Notes: generated from the sequence alone by a model not told the origin. Positions 16,401 to 24,725 are shown, counted from the stretch's first letter. The stretch is DNA of 30,378 nt from JBARRO01 sp049644265 (GCA_049644265.1 JBARRO010000231.1:1-30378); one strand, 5' to 3'. Translations and numbers: made by a program.

Positions 16401-18878
16401 ATTGTGCGGATCGCCGTTCCTCAAAAGCCGAATCTCCAGATTTATCAGTCAGATTTTGGTTCATCGGGACTCTCCAGCAATGATGATGAAGATTTCGTGA
16501 ACCTGAAATTTCCGTATTGGAACACCGGATCTGTTACTGCCGATACATTCGGCATAACGGTTCATTCAGTATACTCTCAAACCTCGAATGACACTACCTT
16601 GAGAAGGGCCCTCCCCGCGTTTCAGGACACCCTGATGCTCCGATATGCCGTAAAAGACCGACCCGGGCAGCATTCTGTAAGCGTGACCCTGAACCCTGCG
16701 AAGACTCTTTCTGAACTCGACTATTCGGCCAATGTCGCCACCTATCCGTTGCTCGTGTTGTCCAATGCGTTGAAACCGGTTCAACCACAATCGATGTATG
16801 AATCTCCAAATCGCGAACTGATTCTCCTGAATCCCCAACGACAGGTGGCTGGAGGTGCCCCGAATGTTATCCTCGAAGTCGATACGGGGAGCGGATACGG
16901 TTTTCCGCTGCGCCTGACGCAGCCACTTCAGGGAATTCAGACAACGTTTGGCCTGTCAGGCCTTCAACGCGACAGAAATTACTCCTGGAGAGCTGAAGTC
17001 GAAAACTCGAATCGTCCGTGGACCGAAGGAGTACTCGCTTTTACATCGCAACTGAACTATCGCTGGCATCCAAGAGATTCGTCAGCCTGGGTCAGCCACT
17101 CTTTTGTTAATACTGTGTACAGCGTTGCAGGAGGCGTTGCTCTGGGGGGCAAGATCACAAATCTTCGCTCGGCATCCGGGGGGTATGACGACGGACGCAC
17201 GGCAGTCATCGCCATCGACGGAATCAACATTGTGGCGAACGGACTCGACCGCGGCCATCACATGGCAGCGTTGGATTCGTCCTTCCTTGAAATTCTCAGT
17301 ATCGCGACATTCGACCCGTACGGCTTCCCCGACCAGGCGGACTCGATGGTTGCATTTATTCAGTCATTTCCGGCGGGAACGATCATCATGGACGCTGTAT
17401 CCGATGAAGGTTCGGGGAATCTTTCTGCCGCTGCGCGTCAGGCGCTGGGATCCATCGGCAGCACAATGGGCGACAGCATCGCATTTCGGGATTCTTACGC
17501 GATCGTCGGGAGGAAAGGAGCGCTTCCGGGAACTGTACCGGAGCTTTGGTTGCCGAGATTTTCAGGGAAGCTGGCTGACGTTGAAACAACCTTTGCCCGG
17601 ACACAGGTTGCGGGACTTTTGGCCAGTCCTGTTATTGGGCCCGCGGGCTCGTGGATTGGGGCGGATGTTCAGGGAACTACACCGGCCGGAGGTTCTCTGA
17701 CCGTGGACGTTGTCGGTGTCCGTTCGAACGGAATTCGGGACACGTTGTTCAGCCACCAGGCAGCGACAACAATTCCCTTGGCCAGCATCAACGCCGGGAC
17801 CCATCCATATCTTCAGTTGGTCGGGAACCTGAAGGTCAACAGCCTTCAGCAATCTCCGGCGCTTACGGATTGGAACGTCTCATTTGTGCAGTCCCCCGAG
17901 CTCGCCCTCAACTACCAATCCGTCACACTCTCCGCCGATTCCGTCCTCGAAGGAACACCGGTGGATATTCAGGCCTCGGTGTATAATGTCGGAACAGTTG
18001 CGGCGGACAGCGTGTTCGTCCGCCTCACGACCCTGAGCTCAGGTGGACTTCAGGTTCTCGATTCCGTTTTGATCAATTCCATTCCTTCCGACGGCTCAAA
18101 AACAGTATCGTTTGTCTACCCGACAACCGGAAGAAGGGGACTCAATACGCTCTTCGTTGAGGTGGATCCCCAGCAGCGCATTGCCGAGCTCTACAAGAGC
18201 AATAATGTCTATTCGATGTCAGTTTTCGCAAAGACCGACACGGTCCCACCGTCCTTTGAGATCACGTTCGACGGCAATCGCATTGTTGACGGCGACTTTG
18301 TGTCGCCGACGCCGGAAATCCGCATTGTAGCGTTTGACAACAGTCCGCTTCCCATCACGGACCCGGCCAATGTCGCCCTTATGCTGGACAACCGTCGCGT
18401 TACTCTTGGGAACTATCCAGACAGTCTCTTTGAGCAGGGAACAGCTCCGGAAAAAATCCGTGTCACATTTCGTCCGAAGTTCTCGTCCGGGCCGCACCAA
18501 CTCTCAGTAAAGGTGAGAGATGCATCGGCCGACACGACGGCACAGCAGATTCAGTTCAAAGTGGAAAATCAGCCGAAGCTTCTCGACGTGTTCAACTTTC
18601 CCAATCCCTTCGCAAATGAAACGTACTTTACGTTTGCTTTGGCTGCCTCCAGAGTCCCGGACGTTCTTTCGATCAAGGTCTACACCGTTGCCGGTCGGCT
18701 TACACGTGATATCAAGGTCTACCAGCCGGATCTGCGAATCGGTTTTAACAGAATTTATTGGGATGGTCGGGATGAAGATGGCAATGAATTAGCAAACGGC
18801 GTGTACTTCTACAAAGTGTTGTTTTCCGTCGACGACCAGTCTCAGGAAGTCATACAAAAGCTTGCTAAGGTGAAATGA
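13485..18878 (+). CDS. Giant PorU/gingipain-like C25 cysteine peptidase with ILEI, CARDB-like and FlgD-like domains
   Basis: The protein has 1797 residues. A signal peptide (VLALMVSVGIAPGQ) follows the GTG start. Residues about 40-230 resemble a propeptide. Residues 240-330 carry PorU-type sequence (DYIKLAVGEDGVYRMYGADL). The C25 caspase-fold domain spans about 600-985, with the likely dyad His843 in NYIGHSGTQTW and Cys874 in DFGCSTAKF. About 1200-1355 matches an ILEI/FAM3 domain (FPAGTIIMDAVSDEGSGNLS, RDSYAIVGRKGALPG). A CARDB-like Ig domain lies at about 1470-1580. The C-terminus (about 1700-1797) is a FlgD-like/T9SS-like module with FPNPFANETYF and ANGVYFYKVLF. PorU is the T9SS sortase that removes cargo sorting domains and attaches A-LPS on the outer surface. 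Whether this is the true PorU or a secreted paralogue is uncertain. It is translationally coupled to the GT4 gene. Confidence 0.85.
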   Translation: MNGTIPYHSRFASCVLALMVSVGIAPGQTSSQDERTKVYEWGRVTLRENATTVMTRITIDALPSSRPKQYGIEPSTERISPVKPELPAYRFWVVLPPHATIRTLAQKTESSPIRPEKIWIPTGYSQSTDSSLFTPVYSTMAQVNAQGEDQPLHVEGYDWYRGYTLARIRVSPLVGSGGSTVEVHSIDATFAVQADSGPRLASSNDPQFASVFKNLVVNSEMLSSAGQSQLEWVDSTGSWIDYGRDYIKLAVGEDGVYRMYGADLKSLVPEIATIDPSTYRLISRGTEVALRVEAGNDGKLDDSDFVEFPGLRNYGSADYRNIPAPDEENPLFLNRYTDSSYYWLTWGGTSGLRVNPRQFADGATDTIRWYTEIVHLERNTMLQLIGTDLLAHQDPRWLAGDIWCWDFLDLGNPFQVSFAATNPTNDFPTARLYARYASWAGQFSVVPAHRLALAFNGSGPVKTDSLNAYQQGLMSATVSSSAVVSGTNTIVLQSLATESSLNRLIVDWFDVEYPRLLRPDSDTLIFAFHDLPDRRFRVIELQGFTSPDVVVYKYSQGFVRQLPAVIPQSGTYTIRIADTVGNGDRYMAFAAAKTKKPVVMSRKRFVNLRDQQRGADHVMITHQQWNSVAPQYESFIGTNYGVRTAVIDVEDVFDEFGYGYPIPESIREFLKATTLWQAPMPSYVLFAGDGNYDFKNYVLTNPALREKNILPPLGYPVSDPSFASFGTLPTPQMYVGRIPVSSMEEFSQYFDHVRAYLGEKNDDWNKRYILFAGGDPRLPGEIESFKQVHQQIASTIIQPPPIGGATTLFYKTASPPSDFGPFTKSHVDSVMMTGALCINYIGHSGTQTWDNGIGDPSQLTNGRGKYSLVLDFGCSTAKFAEPNIKAFGELFTVGSKSSAIAFIGNSALGYTSVALTLPQLFFQTLLKDSAVSIGQAHLIAKIKRVNSFGGYIGGVDDLNKIMMLTNALLGDPIVRIAVPQKPNLQIYQSDFGSSGLSSNDDEDFVNLKFPYWNTGSVTADTFGITVHSVYSQTSNDTTLRRALPAFQDTLMLRYAVKDRPGQHSVSVTLNPAKTLSELDYSANVATYPLLVLSNALKPVQPQSMYESPNRELILLNPQRQVAGGAPNVILEVDTGSGYGFPLRLTQPLQGIQTTFGLSGLQRDRNYSWRAEVENSNRPWTEGVLAFTSQLNYRWHPRDSSAWVSHSFVNTVYSVAGGVALGGKITNLRSASGGYDDGRTAVIAIDGINIVANGLDRGHHMAALDSSFLEILSIATFDPYGFPDQADSMVAFIQSFPAGTIIMDAVSDEGSGNLSAAARQALGSIGSTMGDSIAFRDSYAIVGRKGALPGTVPELWLPRFSGKLADVETTFARTQVAGLLASPVIGPAGSWIGADVQGTTPAGGSLTVDVVGVRSNGIRDTLFSHQAATTIPLASINAGTHPYLQLVGNLKVNSLQQSPALTDWNVSFVQSPELALNYQSVTLSADSVLEGTPVDIQASVYNVGTVAADSVFVRLTTLSSGGLQVLDSVLINSIPSDGSKTVSFVYPTTGRRGLNTLFVEVDPQQRIAELYKSNNVYSMSVFAKTDTVPPSFEITFDGNRIVDGDFVSPTPEIRIVAFDNSPLPITDPANVALMLDNRRVTLGNYPDSLFEQGTAPEKIRVTFRPKFSSGPHQLSVKVRDASADTTAQQIQFKVENQPKLLDVFNFPNPFANETYFTFALAASRVPDVLSIKVYTVAGRLTRDIKVYQPDLRIGFNRIYWDGRDEDGNELANGVYFYKVLFSVDDQSQEVIQKLAKVK

Positions 18879-19001
18879 AGCGGTCCGCCGTCAGCGATCG
18901 GCCATCACCATCAGAGCGCAAGTTGTCGATCTCGTTTTGATACAGAAATCTTCGGTAACCTGTGGCAAGTGTCACATTCTACGAGGCCCGAATCTTCTTC
19001 G

Positions 19002-19030
19002 TTGACATTCGCAGATTTGGTGCCTAAATT
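19002..19030 (+). promoter_or_regulatory. Candidate promoter before the large lipoprotein gene
   Basis: TTGACA (19002-19007), a 17-base spacer and TAAATT (19025-19030) fit a primary-sigma promoter. The downstream TAAATTGG also approaches the Bacteroidota -7 element TAnnTTTG. The start codon lies about 50 bases further on. The surrounding gap (18879-19080) holds nothing else I recognise. Confidence 0.5.
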
Positions 19031-19080
19031 GGCGAAGACTCACAGGTAACAAAGCCATTCTCAAACAGACGTCAGGGGAG

Positions 19081-21213
19081 ATGAAGATTTCAAAACGATA
19101 CATTACGCATTCATGGCCTGTAGTTGTGGCCGTGCTTCCGTTTATCCTGCTCCAGTGTATCGACGCCCCGCTCTCACCTCTCGCGCCGTCTTCTGATATT
19201 CAGCTCAGTATTCCCCTGGTCGACGTCACCCGGACCGCCTCGGACATGTTCTCGAAGAACACCTCGACGGTGAAGTATGATTCGCTTTCGAGCGGCTACT
19301 ATTTCCAGGATACTCCGCCATCCCAGCCGACTTCGATCGGATTATTGCAGGTTCAGCCGACGTCATCAGCCCAGCAGGTCACGGTGGGAAAAATCTCCGT
19401 TGATTCAGTCGCTCCCTCGAGCCAGTCGGTAAAGGCCGGGTTCAGTGTCACAGTCCCCGGTTTCTTGACATTTCCTGAATCTTCCATTGTGGCACCTGGT
19501 GGACCACTCGATTTTTCAGCGCAATTCGACTTCCTTGCGATCGATACCGGCTCTTTGAGTCTGACAATAGCGAATTCTCTCCCGTTGGACATAGTTTTTC
19601 CGCAGCCCATCACGCTTCAGAATAACTCAACGACCCCGCCCGACGTGAACGTCATAGCAACGTTTGCGTTCGATACGGTTCGCACAGGTCAATCGGTAAC
19701 GCGAGTTTCCAGTCTCGCTGCGAAGACGCTCAGGGGGAACCTGAAAACGCAGCCCGTGACGATCAAGACATTGGCCAGGAATGGGCCATTTACAATCAAC
19801 TCCACGGACAGCATTTCATTTGGCTTTAGCTCCACGAAAATTCTCGTCAACAGTGCCGCAGCGGTGATACCAGATCAGATTGTCACATCCGTAGACAGTG
19901 CTCAATTCTCTGTCGACGATTCCGTAGTCGTATCGGACGCTTTCTTCAGGGGTGGTACTTTTACTGCAGCCATCATCAACAATCTCGGTATTACGGTCGG
20001 CGTCTATTTGAAATTCGACGAGTTCAAGAGCACACGGACCCCCGGCCAGAGCTTCCTCATCAACAGGAACATCAATGGAAAAGACAGCCTGGTTCTTCCT
20101 ATCAACATGGACACGTTGTCGATCCAGACTGGGGCATCGAATGTAGGAACGCGGTTGACGTATTCCCTTGGGATCAGCACCATCAACTCCGGGGGAGCAA
20201 AACAAACTGTCGCAGCCACAGATTTTGTCCGCGGTGAAATTCGCGCCGGGGCACCGTTCAGCCTGAAATCCGTCACAGGGAGGATCAAACCCACGACGTT
20301 GGCGATCAACTCGGGGTCAAGCGGACTAAGCCTGGGCGAGGCGGCCTTCAAGTTTAAAGTCGATAGCGTCAAATTCGATTCTGTGAAGATCGCCCTGAAG
20401 CTCGGCATCTCGGGCGGCTATCCGATCGACTACAATCTCCGGCTTCTGGCTATGAACAGGAAGGTGACACCGGCGAAAATCGATTCTCTATTTGTGCCTC
20501 CTGCGTCGATTTCGAGTCCGAATACCTTCTTTACGATTAATCCAGGTCCGAATCAGTTTACCAGCATTGTCCTGGATAACTCCGCTGGACTGAGCGCCTT
20601 TCTTCAGAGGCTTGCACCTGCCGGCACCAGTTCTCTGTACTTGCCGGACTCGTTTATCGTGCGTGGATCCGTGGTCTTGAACAAGGGGTTTGTTTCCGGC
20701 ACCATTGATGACACGACAAAGGTCTATTCGTCCGTCGATACATACTTCCCGCTCAAGCTCGGGATCGCCGGTGGCGAGCTCGTGGAAATTGCGGCGGTTG
20801 CAGCCGGGGCCGACAAGAGCTTCACAGACGCCGTCAAGAGCGGAAGACTGAACTTTGAGTTCACCAACCGACTCCCGATCGAGTTTACCTTCGGTGCCGC
20901 AATGTTCCGCCACGTCACTCCGGGTGGTCCGAGGGATACGGTGCTTACAATCCCGACGGATAATGTGCCGCGGATAGTGCAAGCGGCGACCGTCGACGGC
21001 AACGGGAATGCAACGACTCCAGCGATATCGGTCTTCCAGATCGGTCTCGTAGGAGCCGACATGAACAAGTTTTCCCTTGCTGATTCCATTGCGATCAAAC
21101 TTGATGTATCGACCAGCAACAACGGCGCCGCAGCCGTCAGAATCCGGAGCAGCGACTACATCCGCATTCGCGCTTCGGGCAATATGGTGTATACACTGAA
21201 TAAGCCGAAGTAG
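19081..21213 (+). CDS. Large lipoprotein of unknown function
   Basis: The 710-residue protein has a signal sequence (VVVAVLPFILLQC) ending in a lipobox-like LLQC with Cys27, so it is probably lipid-anchored in the envelope. The rest is beta-rich, Ser/Thr/Asp-rich and lacks membrane segments. Repeated local patterns such as FKVDSVKFDSVKIALKLGI and SVDSAQFSVDDSVVVSDAFF suggest several stacked beta-sandwich modules. I recognise no catalytic motif and give no function. AGGGGAG sits immediately before the ATG, slightly close for a Shine-Dalgarno. It lies between the PorU-like peptidase and a PorV/FadL-like barrel, so a role in T9SS-linked surface assembly is possible but only from position. Confidence 0.75.
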   Translation: MKISKRYITHSWPVVVAVLPFILLQCIDAPLSPLAPSSDIQLSIPLVDVTRTASDMFSKNTSTVKYDSLSSGYYFQDTPPSQPTSIGLLQVQPTSSAQQVTVGKISVDSVAPSSQSVKAGFSVTVPGFLTFPESSIVAPGGPLDFSAQFDFLAIDTGSLSLTIANSLPLDIVFPQPITLQNNSTTPPDVNVIATFAFDTVRTGQSVTRVSSLAAKTLRGNLKTQPVTIKTLARNGPFTINSTDSISFGFSSTKILVNSAAAVIPDQIVTSVDSAQFSVDDSVVVSDAFFRGGTFTAAIINNLGITVGVYLKFDEFKSTRTPGQSFLINRNINGKDSLVLPINMDTLSIQTGASNVGTRLTYSLGISTINSGGAKQTVAATDFVRGEIRAGAPFSLKSVTGRIKPTTLAINSGSSGLSLGEAAFKFKVDSVKFDSVKIALKLGISGGYPIDYNLRLLAMNRKVTPAKIDSLFVPPASISSPNTFFTINPGPNQFTSIVLDNSAGLSAFLQRLAPAGTSSLYLPDSFIVRGSVVLNKGFVSGTIDDTTKVYSSVDTYFPLKLGIAGGELVEIAAVAAGADKSFTDAVKSGRLNFEFTNRLPIEFTFGAAMFRHVTPGGPRDTVLTIPTDNVPRIVQAATVDGNGNATTPAISVFQIGLVGADMNKFSLADSIAIKLDVSTSNNGAAAVRIRSSDYIRIRASGNMVYTLNKPK

Positions 21214-21235
21214 GGGAGGGGCGCAACTACACGCT

Positions 21236-21333
21236 TGTCATTCCCGCATGCCTGCGTGCCGGAATGAGTGCAATGGATGTGAGGATTTGTATTCACTCCG
21301 GCATGCAGGCACGTTGTTAGCGGGAATCTGACA
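21236..21333. repeat. Nested inverted-repeat element with TGTCA/TGACA ends
   Basis: The element opens TGTCATTCCCGC (21236-21247) and closes GCGGGAATCTGACA (21320-21333). Inside, GCATGCCTGCGTGCCGGAAT pairs with a CACTCCGGCATGCAGGCACG arm (21296-21315). It occupies most of the space behind the lipoprotein stop and shares its TGTCAT/TGACA ends with the palindromes at 4098-4165 and 4670-4762. Confidence 0.75.
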
Positions 21334-21375
21334 GAACTTGGGATGAACGAATAGGGAATACCGAATGAATATCAG

Positions 21376-21412
21376 ACCCCCGCTAAAAATCCGCGGGGGT
21401 GACGATTTTCTG
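21376..21412 (+). terminator. Hairpin, possible terminator between lipoprotein and barrel genes
   Basis: A perfect 8-bp stem, ACCCCCGC with GCGGGGGT, encloses a 9-base loop (TAAAAATCC) and is followed after GACGA by TTTTC. It may end the lipoprotein transcript or act as a leader hairpin of the barrel gene 33 bases downstream. The T-run is weak and offset, so this is tentative. Confidence 0.45.
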
Positions 21413-21432
21413 ATTTTGTTCCACGGACTTTA

Positions 21433-22860
21433 ATGAGGTTCCCCTTCAAATATCGTGTTGTTGCTGTTGCCCTCGCTTTCGGACTGATTGCGACCAAGCC
21501 CCTTCTCGCCGGAGACCGCTCGAATATCCGCGGTGTCGGCATGGGCCGCACCTACGTCGCCTCCTCGCGCAACGTCGACGCGCTCGGGATCAATCCGGCA
21601 AACCTGGGACTCGAGGATCGACTTCCGGGGACTATTCTGCCGTTTGCCTTTGGAATCAGAATAGGCAGCGAATTTCTCAGCTACGACCTGTATCAGACCT
21701 ACTTCACCGGGGTCCCGGATCCCGCGCATCCGGGAACACGCATCGCGAAACAGCTGACCAACGCCGATAAGGATCAGCTCCTCTCGTCGTTCCCCGACAT
21801 CGGGTCATTTCTCAGTACCGATGTTGAGGTTGGCCTCGTGGGTTTCAGTATGCAGCTGGGGAAATTGGGGTCGATCGGATTCCTGATGACGGAGCATATC
21901 GGCGCCAGGTTTGACATGCCGAAAGATTATTTCAAGATTATGACCTTTGGCCTCGATTCCGCCGGTTCGAATTACAACCTCAGTGGCACGAGTCCTTCCT
22001 CCTGGTGGTGGCGGGAATACAATATCTCCTATGCAAAGCGACTCCCTGTCGACCTGGGATTCGTGAAAGACCTGTTTGTTGGCATTGGGGTAAAGTTTGT
22101 CCGCGGGTACGGAATTGTCCAGACCGAGCACTACACATCCAGCTTTGGAAACGTTCCGCTGGGAAACGGGCAGTACAAGCTGGTCGGTAACTTCGACTTT
22201 CTCGCACGTCGCTCGGGGGCGGATTTCCTCGACAAGAATACCAATGCGGATTTCTCTCCCTTCCCCGAACCCGCAGGCAAAGGCACGGGGTTCGACATCG
22301 GGGCTTCCAGTCTCGTCATTTTTGGGCTCCGGGTGGGAGTGAGTGTGACGGACATTGGTTCGATTTCCTGGGACAAGAATGTTGTTGAAACGGAAGGTGT
22401 CGGAGGATTGGTTATTACAGATCCGTTTAGTCAGGCGGGCACGGACAGTTTGAAGGATGCAATCAAGGGCAAGGAAAGGCCCGGCGCGTCATTTACCACT
22501 TCGCTTCCGACCAAGCTCAGAATCGGAGCGATGGTTGAATCGGAAAAACTGCCCTTGCTCAGTTTCCTCCCGGGGAAAATGCTTATCGCTCTCGACTATA
22601 ACCAGGGACTCAACGAATCGATGGGAAACACCACAAAGCCACGCATTTCGTTGGGAGCGGAGTACAGAATCATTCCCTTGATTCCGCTCCGTACCGGAAT
22701 TTCAATGGGCGGAGGCGACAGCTTCCGCTGGGCCCTCGGGTTTGGACTGGATTTCTATGCAGTCTCCTTTGACCTTGCAACCGAAAATTTCGGGATGCTT
22801 TTCTCTCCCAAGAGTTTTAACATGTTTTCTCTGGCGACCAGCCTCCGAATCAGATTCTAA
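21433..22860 (+). CDS. PorV/FadL-like outer-membrane beta-barrel protein (DUF5723-like)
   Basis: The 475-residue protein has a signal peptide (VVAVALAFGLIATKPLLAG) and the N-terminal block RSNIRGVGMGRTYVASSRNVDALGINPANL, which is the plug-like start of FadL/PorV/PorQ-type Bacteroidota barrels. Alternating amphipathic strands follow to the C-terminal Phe (LATSLRIRF), as expected for BAM-inserted barrels. PorV shuttles T9SS cargo to PorU, and FadL moves hydrophobic molecules. Which role applies cannot be decided from sequence. The position two genes after the PorU-like peptidase favours a T9SS link (inference). No strong Shine-Dalgarno precedes ATG 21433, which is usual in Bacteroidota. Confidence 0.8.
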   Translation: MRFPFKYRVVAVALAFGLIATKPLLAGDRSNIRGVGMGRTYVASSRNVDALGINPANLGLEDRLPGTILPFAFGIRIGSEFLSYDLYQTYFTGVPDPAHPGTRIAKQLTNADKDQLLSSFPDIGSFLSTDVEVGLVGFSMQLGKLGSIGFLMTEHIGARFDMPKDYFKIMTFGLDSAGSNYNLSGTSPSSWWWREYNISYAKRLPVDLGFVKDLFVGIGVKFVRGYGIVQTEHYTSSFGNVPLGNGQYKLVGNFDFLARRSGADFLDKNTNADFSPFPEPAGKGTGFDIGASSLVIFGLRVGVSVTDIGSISWDKNVVETEGVGGLVITDPFSQAGTDSLKDAIKGKERPGASFTTSLPTKLRIGAMVESEKLPLLSFLPGKMLIALDYNQGLNESMGNTTKPRISLGAEYRIIPLIPLRTGISMGGGDSFRWALGFGLDFYAVSFDLATENFGMLFSPKSFNMFSLATSLRIRF

Positions 22861-22963
22861 CCGGTCTGCCGCGCTTCATCCGTAAGCAGTTTGCCAACTC
22901 TGGTAATCCGTCCTCTCTCCTTCCTTTCAGTCTCAGACGTTGAGCCAGGTTCGCGCTGATTCT

Positions 22964-22991
22964 TTGAATTGAGCCAACCTTTTACTATTTT
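22964..22991 (+). promoter_or_regulatory. Weak candidate promoter before UDP-xylose synthase gene
   Basis: TTGAAT (22964-22969), a 16-base spacer and TATTTT (22986-22991) lie in the 192-bp gap before the decarboxylase gene. Both hexamers match consensus at four of six positions only. Nothing else was recognised in the gap. Confidence 0.25.
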
Positions 22992-23052
22992 TCCCTCCCT
23001 TACATTCGTTGCGCTGTTCCATATCATTATTCATACCGAAACTGACTGACAG

Positions 23053-23991
23053 ATGCCAAACTCTGTTGTGACAGGGGGGGCGGGCTTCCTCGGATCCCAT
23101 CTCTGCGACCGTCTTCTGGCCGAAGGGCACGAGGTGACCTGCATCGATAATCTGATTACCGGCGATGTGGCAAATATCGCCCACCTGATGGGAAATCAGA
23201 AGTTTCACTTCGTCCAGCACGATGTCACCAACTTTATCTTCCTGGAAGGCAAGGTCGAGTACATCTTTCACTTTGCGTCTCCCGCCAGCCCAATCGATTA
23301 TCTGAAACTTCCTATCCAGACTCTCAAGGTCGGGTCTCTGGGAACGCACAAGACACTCGGGCTTGCGAAAGCAAAGGGAGCGCGTTACCTCCTTGCTTCC
23401 ACCTCCGAGACCTACGGCGACCCATTGGTTCACCCGCAGCCTGAGTCATACTGGGGAAATGTCAATCCGGTGGGACCACGCGGCGTTTACGATGAGGCAA
23501 AAAGGTTCGCGGAAGCGATGACGATGGCTTATCACCGCTATCACCACGTGGAAAGCCGCATTGTAAGAATCTTCAATACCTACGGGGAACGAATGCGCAT
23601 CGAGGACGGAAGGGCAATCCCCGCCTTCATGTCCCAGGCGTTGCGAAACGAACAAGTTACGGTCTTCGGCGACGGCAGTCAGACCCGCAGCGTTTGCTAT
23701 GTTTCAGACCTGATCGAGGGAATCTACCGGCTCATGATGGCCGACTATAGTCTTCCGGTGAACGTCGGCAATCCTGAAGAAATCTCGATGCTCGACCTCG
23801 CCCGGGAAATTGTCGCGCTCACGAACAGCAAGAGCAAAATCGTTTTCAAACCGCTCCCGGAGGATGATCCGAAAATCCGTCAGCCGGATATCACAAAGGC
23901 AAAAGAACTGCTCCGGTGGGAGCCGAAAGTGCGCCGTTCGGAGGGACTTCAGAGGACGTTGAAGTACTTCAGGCAAAAACTCGGACTATGA
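23053..23991 (+). CDS. uxs: UDP-glucuronate decarboxylase (UDP-xylose synthase)
   Basis: This extended short-chain dehydrogenase (312 residues) converts UDP-glucuronate to UDP-xylose plus CO2 using bound NAD+. The Rossmann motif is GGAGFLG (8-14). The family-specific blocks HFASPASPIDYLKLPIQTLK, STSETYGDPLVHPQPESYWG and FNTYGERM are intact. The catalytic Tyr146-x3-Lys150 is in YDEAKR. The conserved GDGSQTRSVCYVSDL and DDPKIRQPDI support this family over epimerases or dehydratases. It supplies a pentose donor for glycan synthesis and needs UDP-glucuronate made elsewhere. The stop overlaps the next glycosyltransferase start by 4 bp (ATGA), so the sugar donor and its likely user are co-translated. 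Confidence 0.93.
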   Translation: MPNSVVTGGAGFLGSHLCDRLLAEGHEVTCIDNLITGDVANIAHLMGNQKFHFVQHDVTNFIFLEGKVEYIFHFASPASPIDYLKLPIQTLKVGSLGTHKTLGLAKAKGARYLLASTSETYGDPLVHPQPESYWGNVNPVGPRGVYDEAKRFAEAMTMAYHRYHHVESRIVRIFNTYGERMRIEDGRAIPAFMSQALRNEQVTVFGDGSQTRSVCYVSDLIEGIYRLMMADYSLPVNVGNPEEISMLDLAREIVALTNSKSKIVFKPLPEDDPKIRQPDITKAKELLRWEPKVRRSEGLQRTLKYFRQKLGL

Positions 23992-24725
23992 AGTTTTCCG
24001 TTGTCATCCCGACTTATTTGGAAGAGCTTTACCTCGCCTCGTGCCTGGAGGCAATCGGGAAACAACAATATGAGCGCAAAGAATTCGAGATCATTGTTTC
24101 CGACTCGCAATCATCGGACGGCACCGAACGGGTCGCGAAAGAACGGGCGGACAGGGTCGTCAGCACTCCGCAACGCGGTATCGCTCATGGCAGAAATATC
24201 GGGGCAAAGGAGACAGCAGGAGAGTTTCTCGTTTTTGTCGATGCCGATGTTCATCTTGGAGCCGAATTCCTTGCACGATGCGAGAAGGCCTTCCGTGACG
24301 AGAATGTGGTGGGAATGACGGGCATCGCCAAACCTGAGGGGGGAACAGTACTTCAGCGATTGACGTACCGTATGACGTACTTGCTCGTGAGAGTGTTCCA
24401 GGCGTTCGGCTTGTCGCTCTATCCCGGCTTGTGTGTTGCATACAGGAGAAAAGCCTTTGAGACAGTCGGCGGGTTTCGTGAAGATTTTGGAGTTGTGGAG
24501 GATCTCGACTTGAGCCGCAGAGTCTCGAAACTCGGCCGTTGTGTCGTCGATTCGCAAGCCGTCGCAACTGTTTCAACGCGGCGCCTTCGCAAGTTTGGTC
24601 TTTCGACCGTTCTTTTCCATGTCTACAACGATCTGCGATACCTGTTGACAGGGAACGCTGCGAGGTTTTATCCCAAGACTGAAGAGACGAACTCCTGGTT
24701 GGATATTTGGAGAGTGAATAACTAG
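23988..24725 (+). CDS. Family 2 glycosyltransferase coupled to UDP-xylose synthase
   Basis: This 245-residue GT-A enzyme has MKFSVVIPTYLEELYLASCL, the nucleotide-binding IIVSDSQSSDGT, the metal motif FVDADVH (Asp85, Asp87) and the catalytic-region VVEDLDLSRRV (about 167-177). A single amphipathic or membrane-touching helix is possible near 115-135 (LVRVFQAFGLSLYPGL). ATG 23988 is chosen because it overlaps the decarboxylase stop by 4 bp and puts the GT-A domain right at the N-terminus; a longer frame exists but adds only shadow sequence. The TAG stop is contributed by the CTAGCAG end of a palindromic element (24722-24920), so the original C-terminus may have been slightly changed. A pentosyl (xylosyl) transferase role is inferred from the coupling. 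Confidence 0.9.
   Translation: MKFSVVIPTYLEELYLASCLEAIGKQQYERKEFEIIVSDSQSSDGTERVAKERADRVVSTPQRGIAHGRNIGAKETAGEFLVFVDADVHLGAEFLARCEKAFRDENVVGMTGIAKPEGGTVLQRLTYRMTYLLVRVFQAFGLSLYPGLCVAYRRKAFETVGGFREDFGVVEDLDLSRRVSKLGRCVVDSQAVATVSTRRLRKFGLSTVLFHVYNDLRYLLTGNAARFYPKTEETNSWLDIWRVNN

Noticed and set aside
23916..23987. Extended N-terminus for the GT2 gene after UDP-xylose synthase
   Set aside because: These codons overlap the decarboxylase gene in another frame. The ATGA overlap at 23988 and the position of the GT-A domain favour the shorter form.
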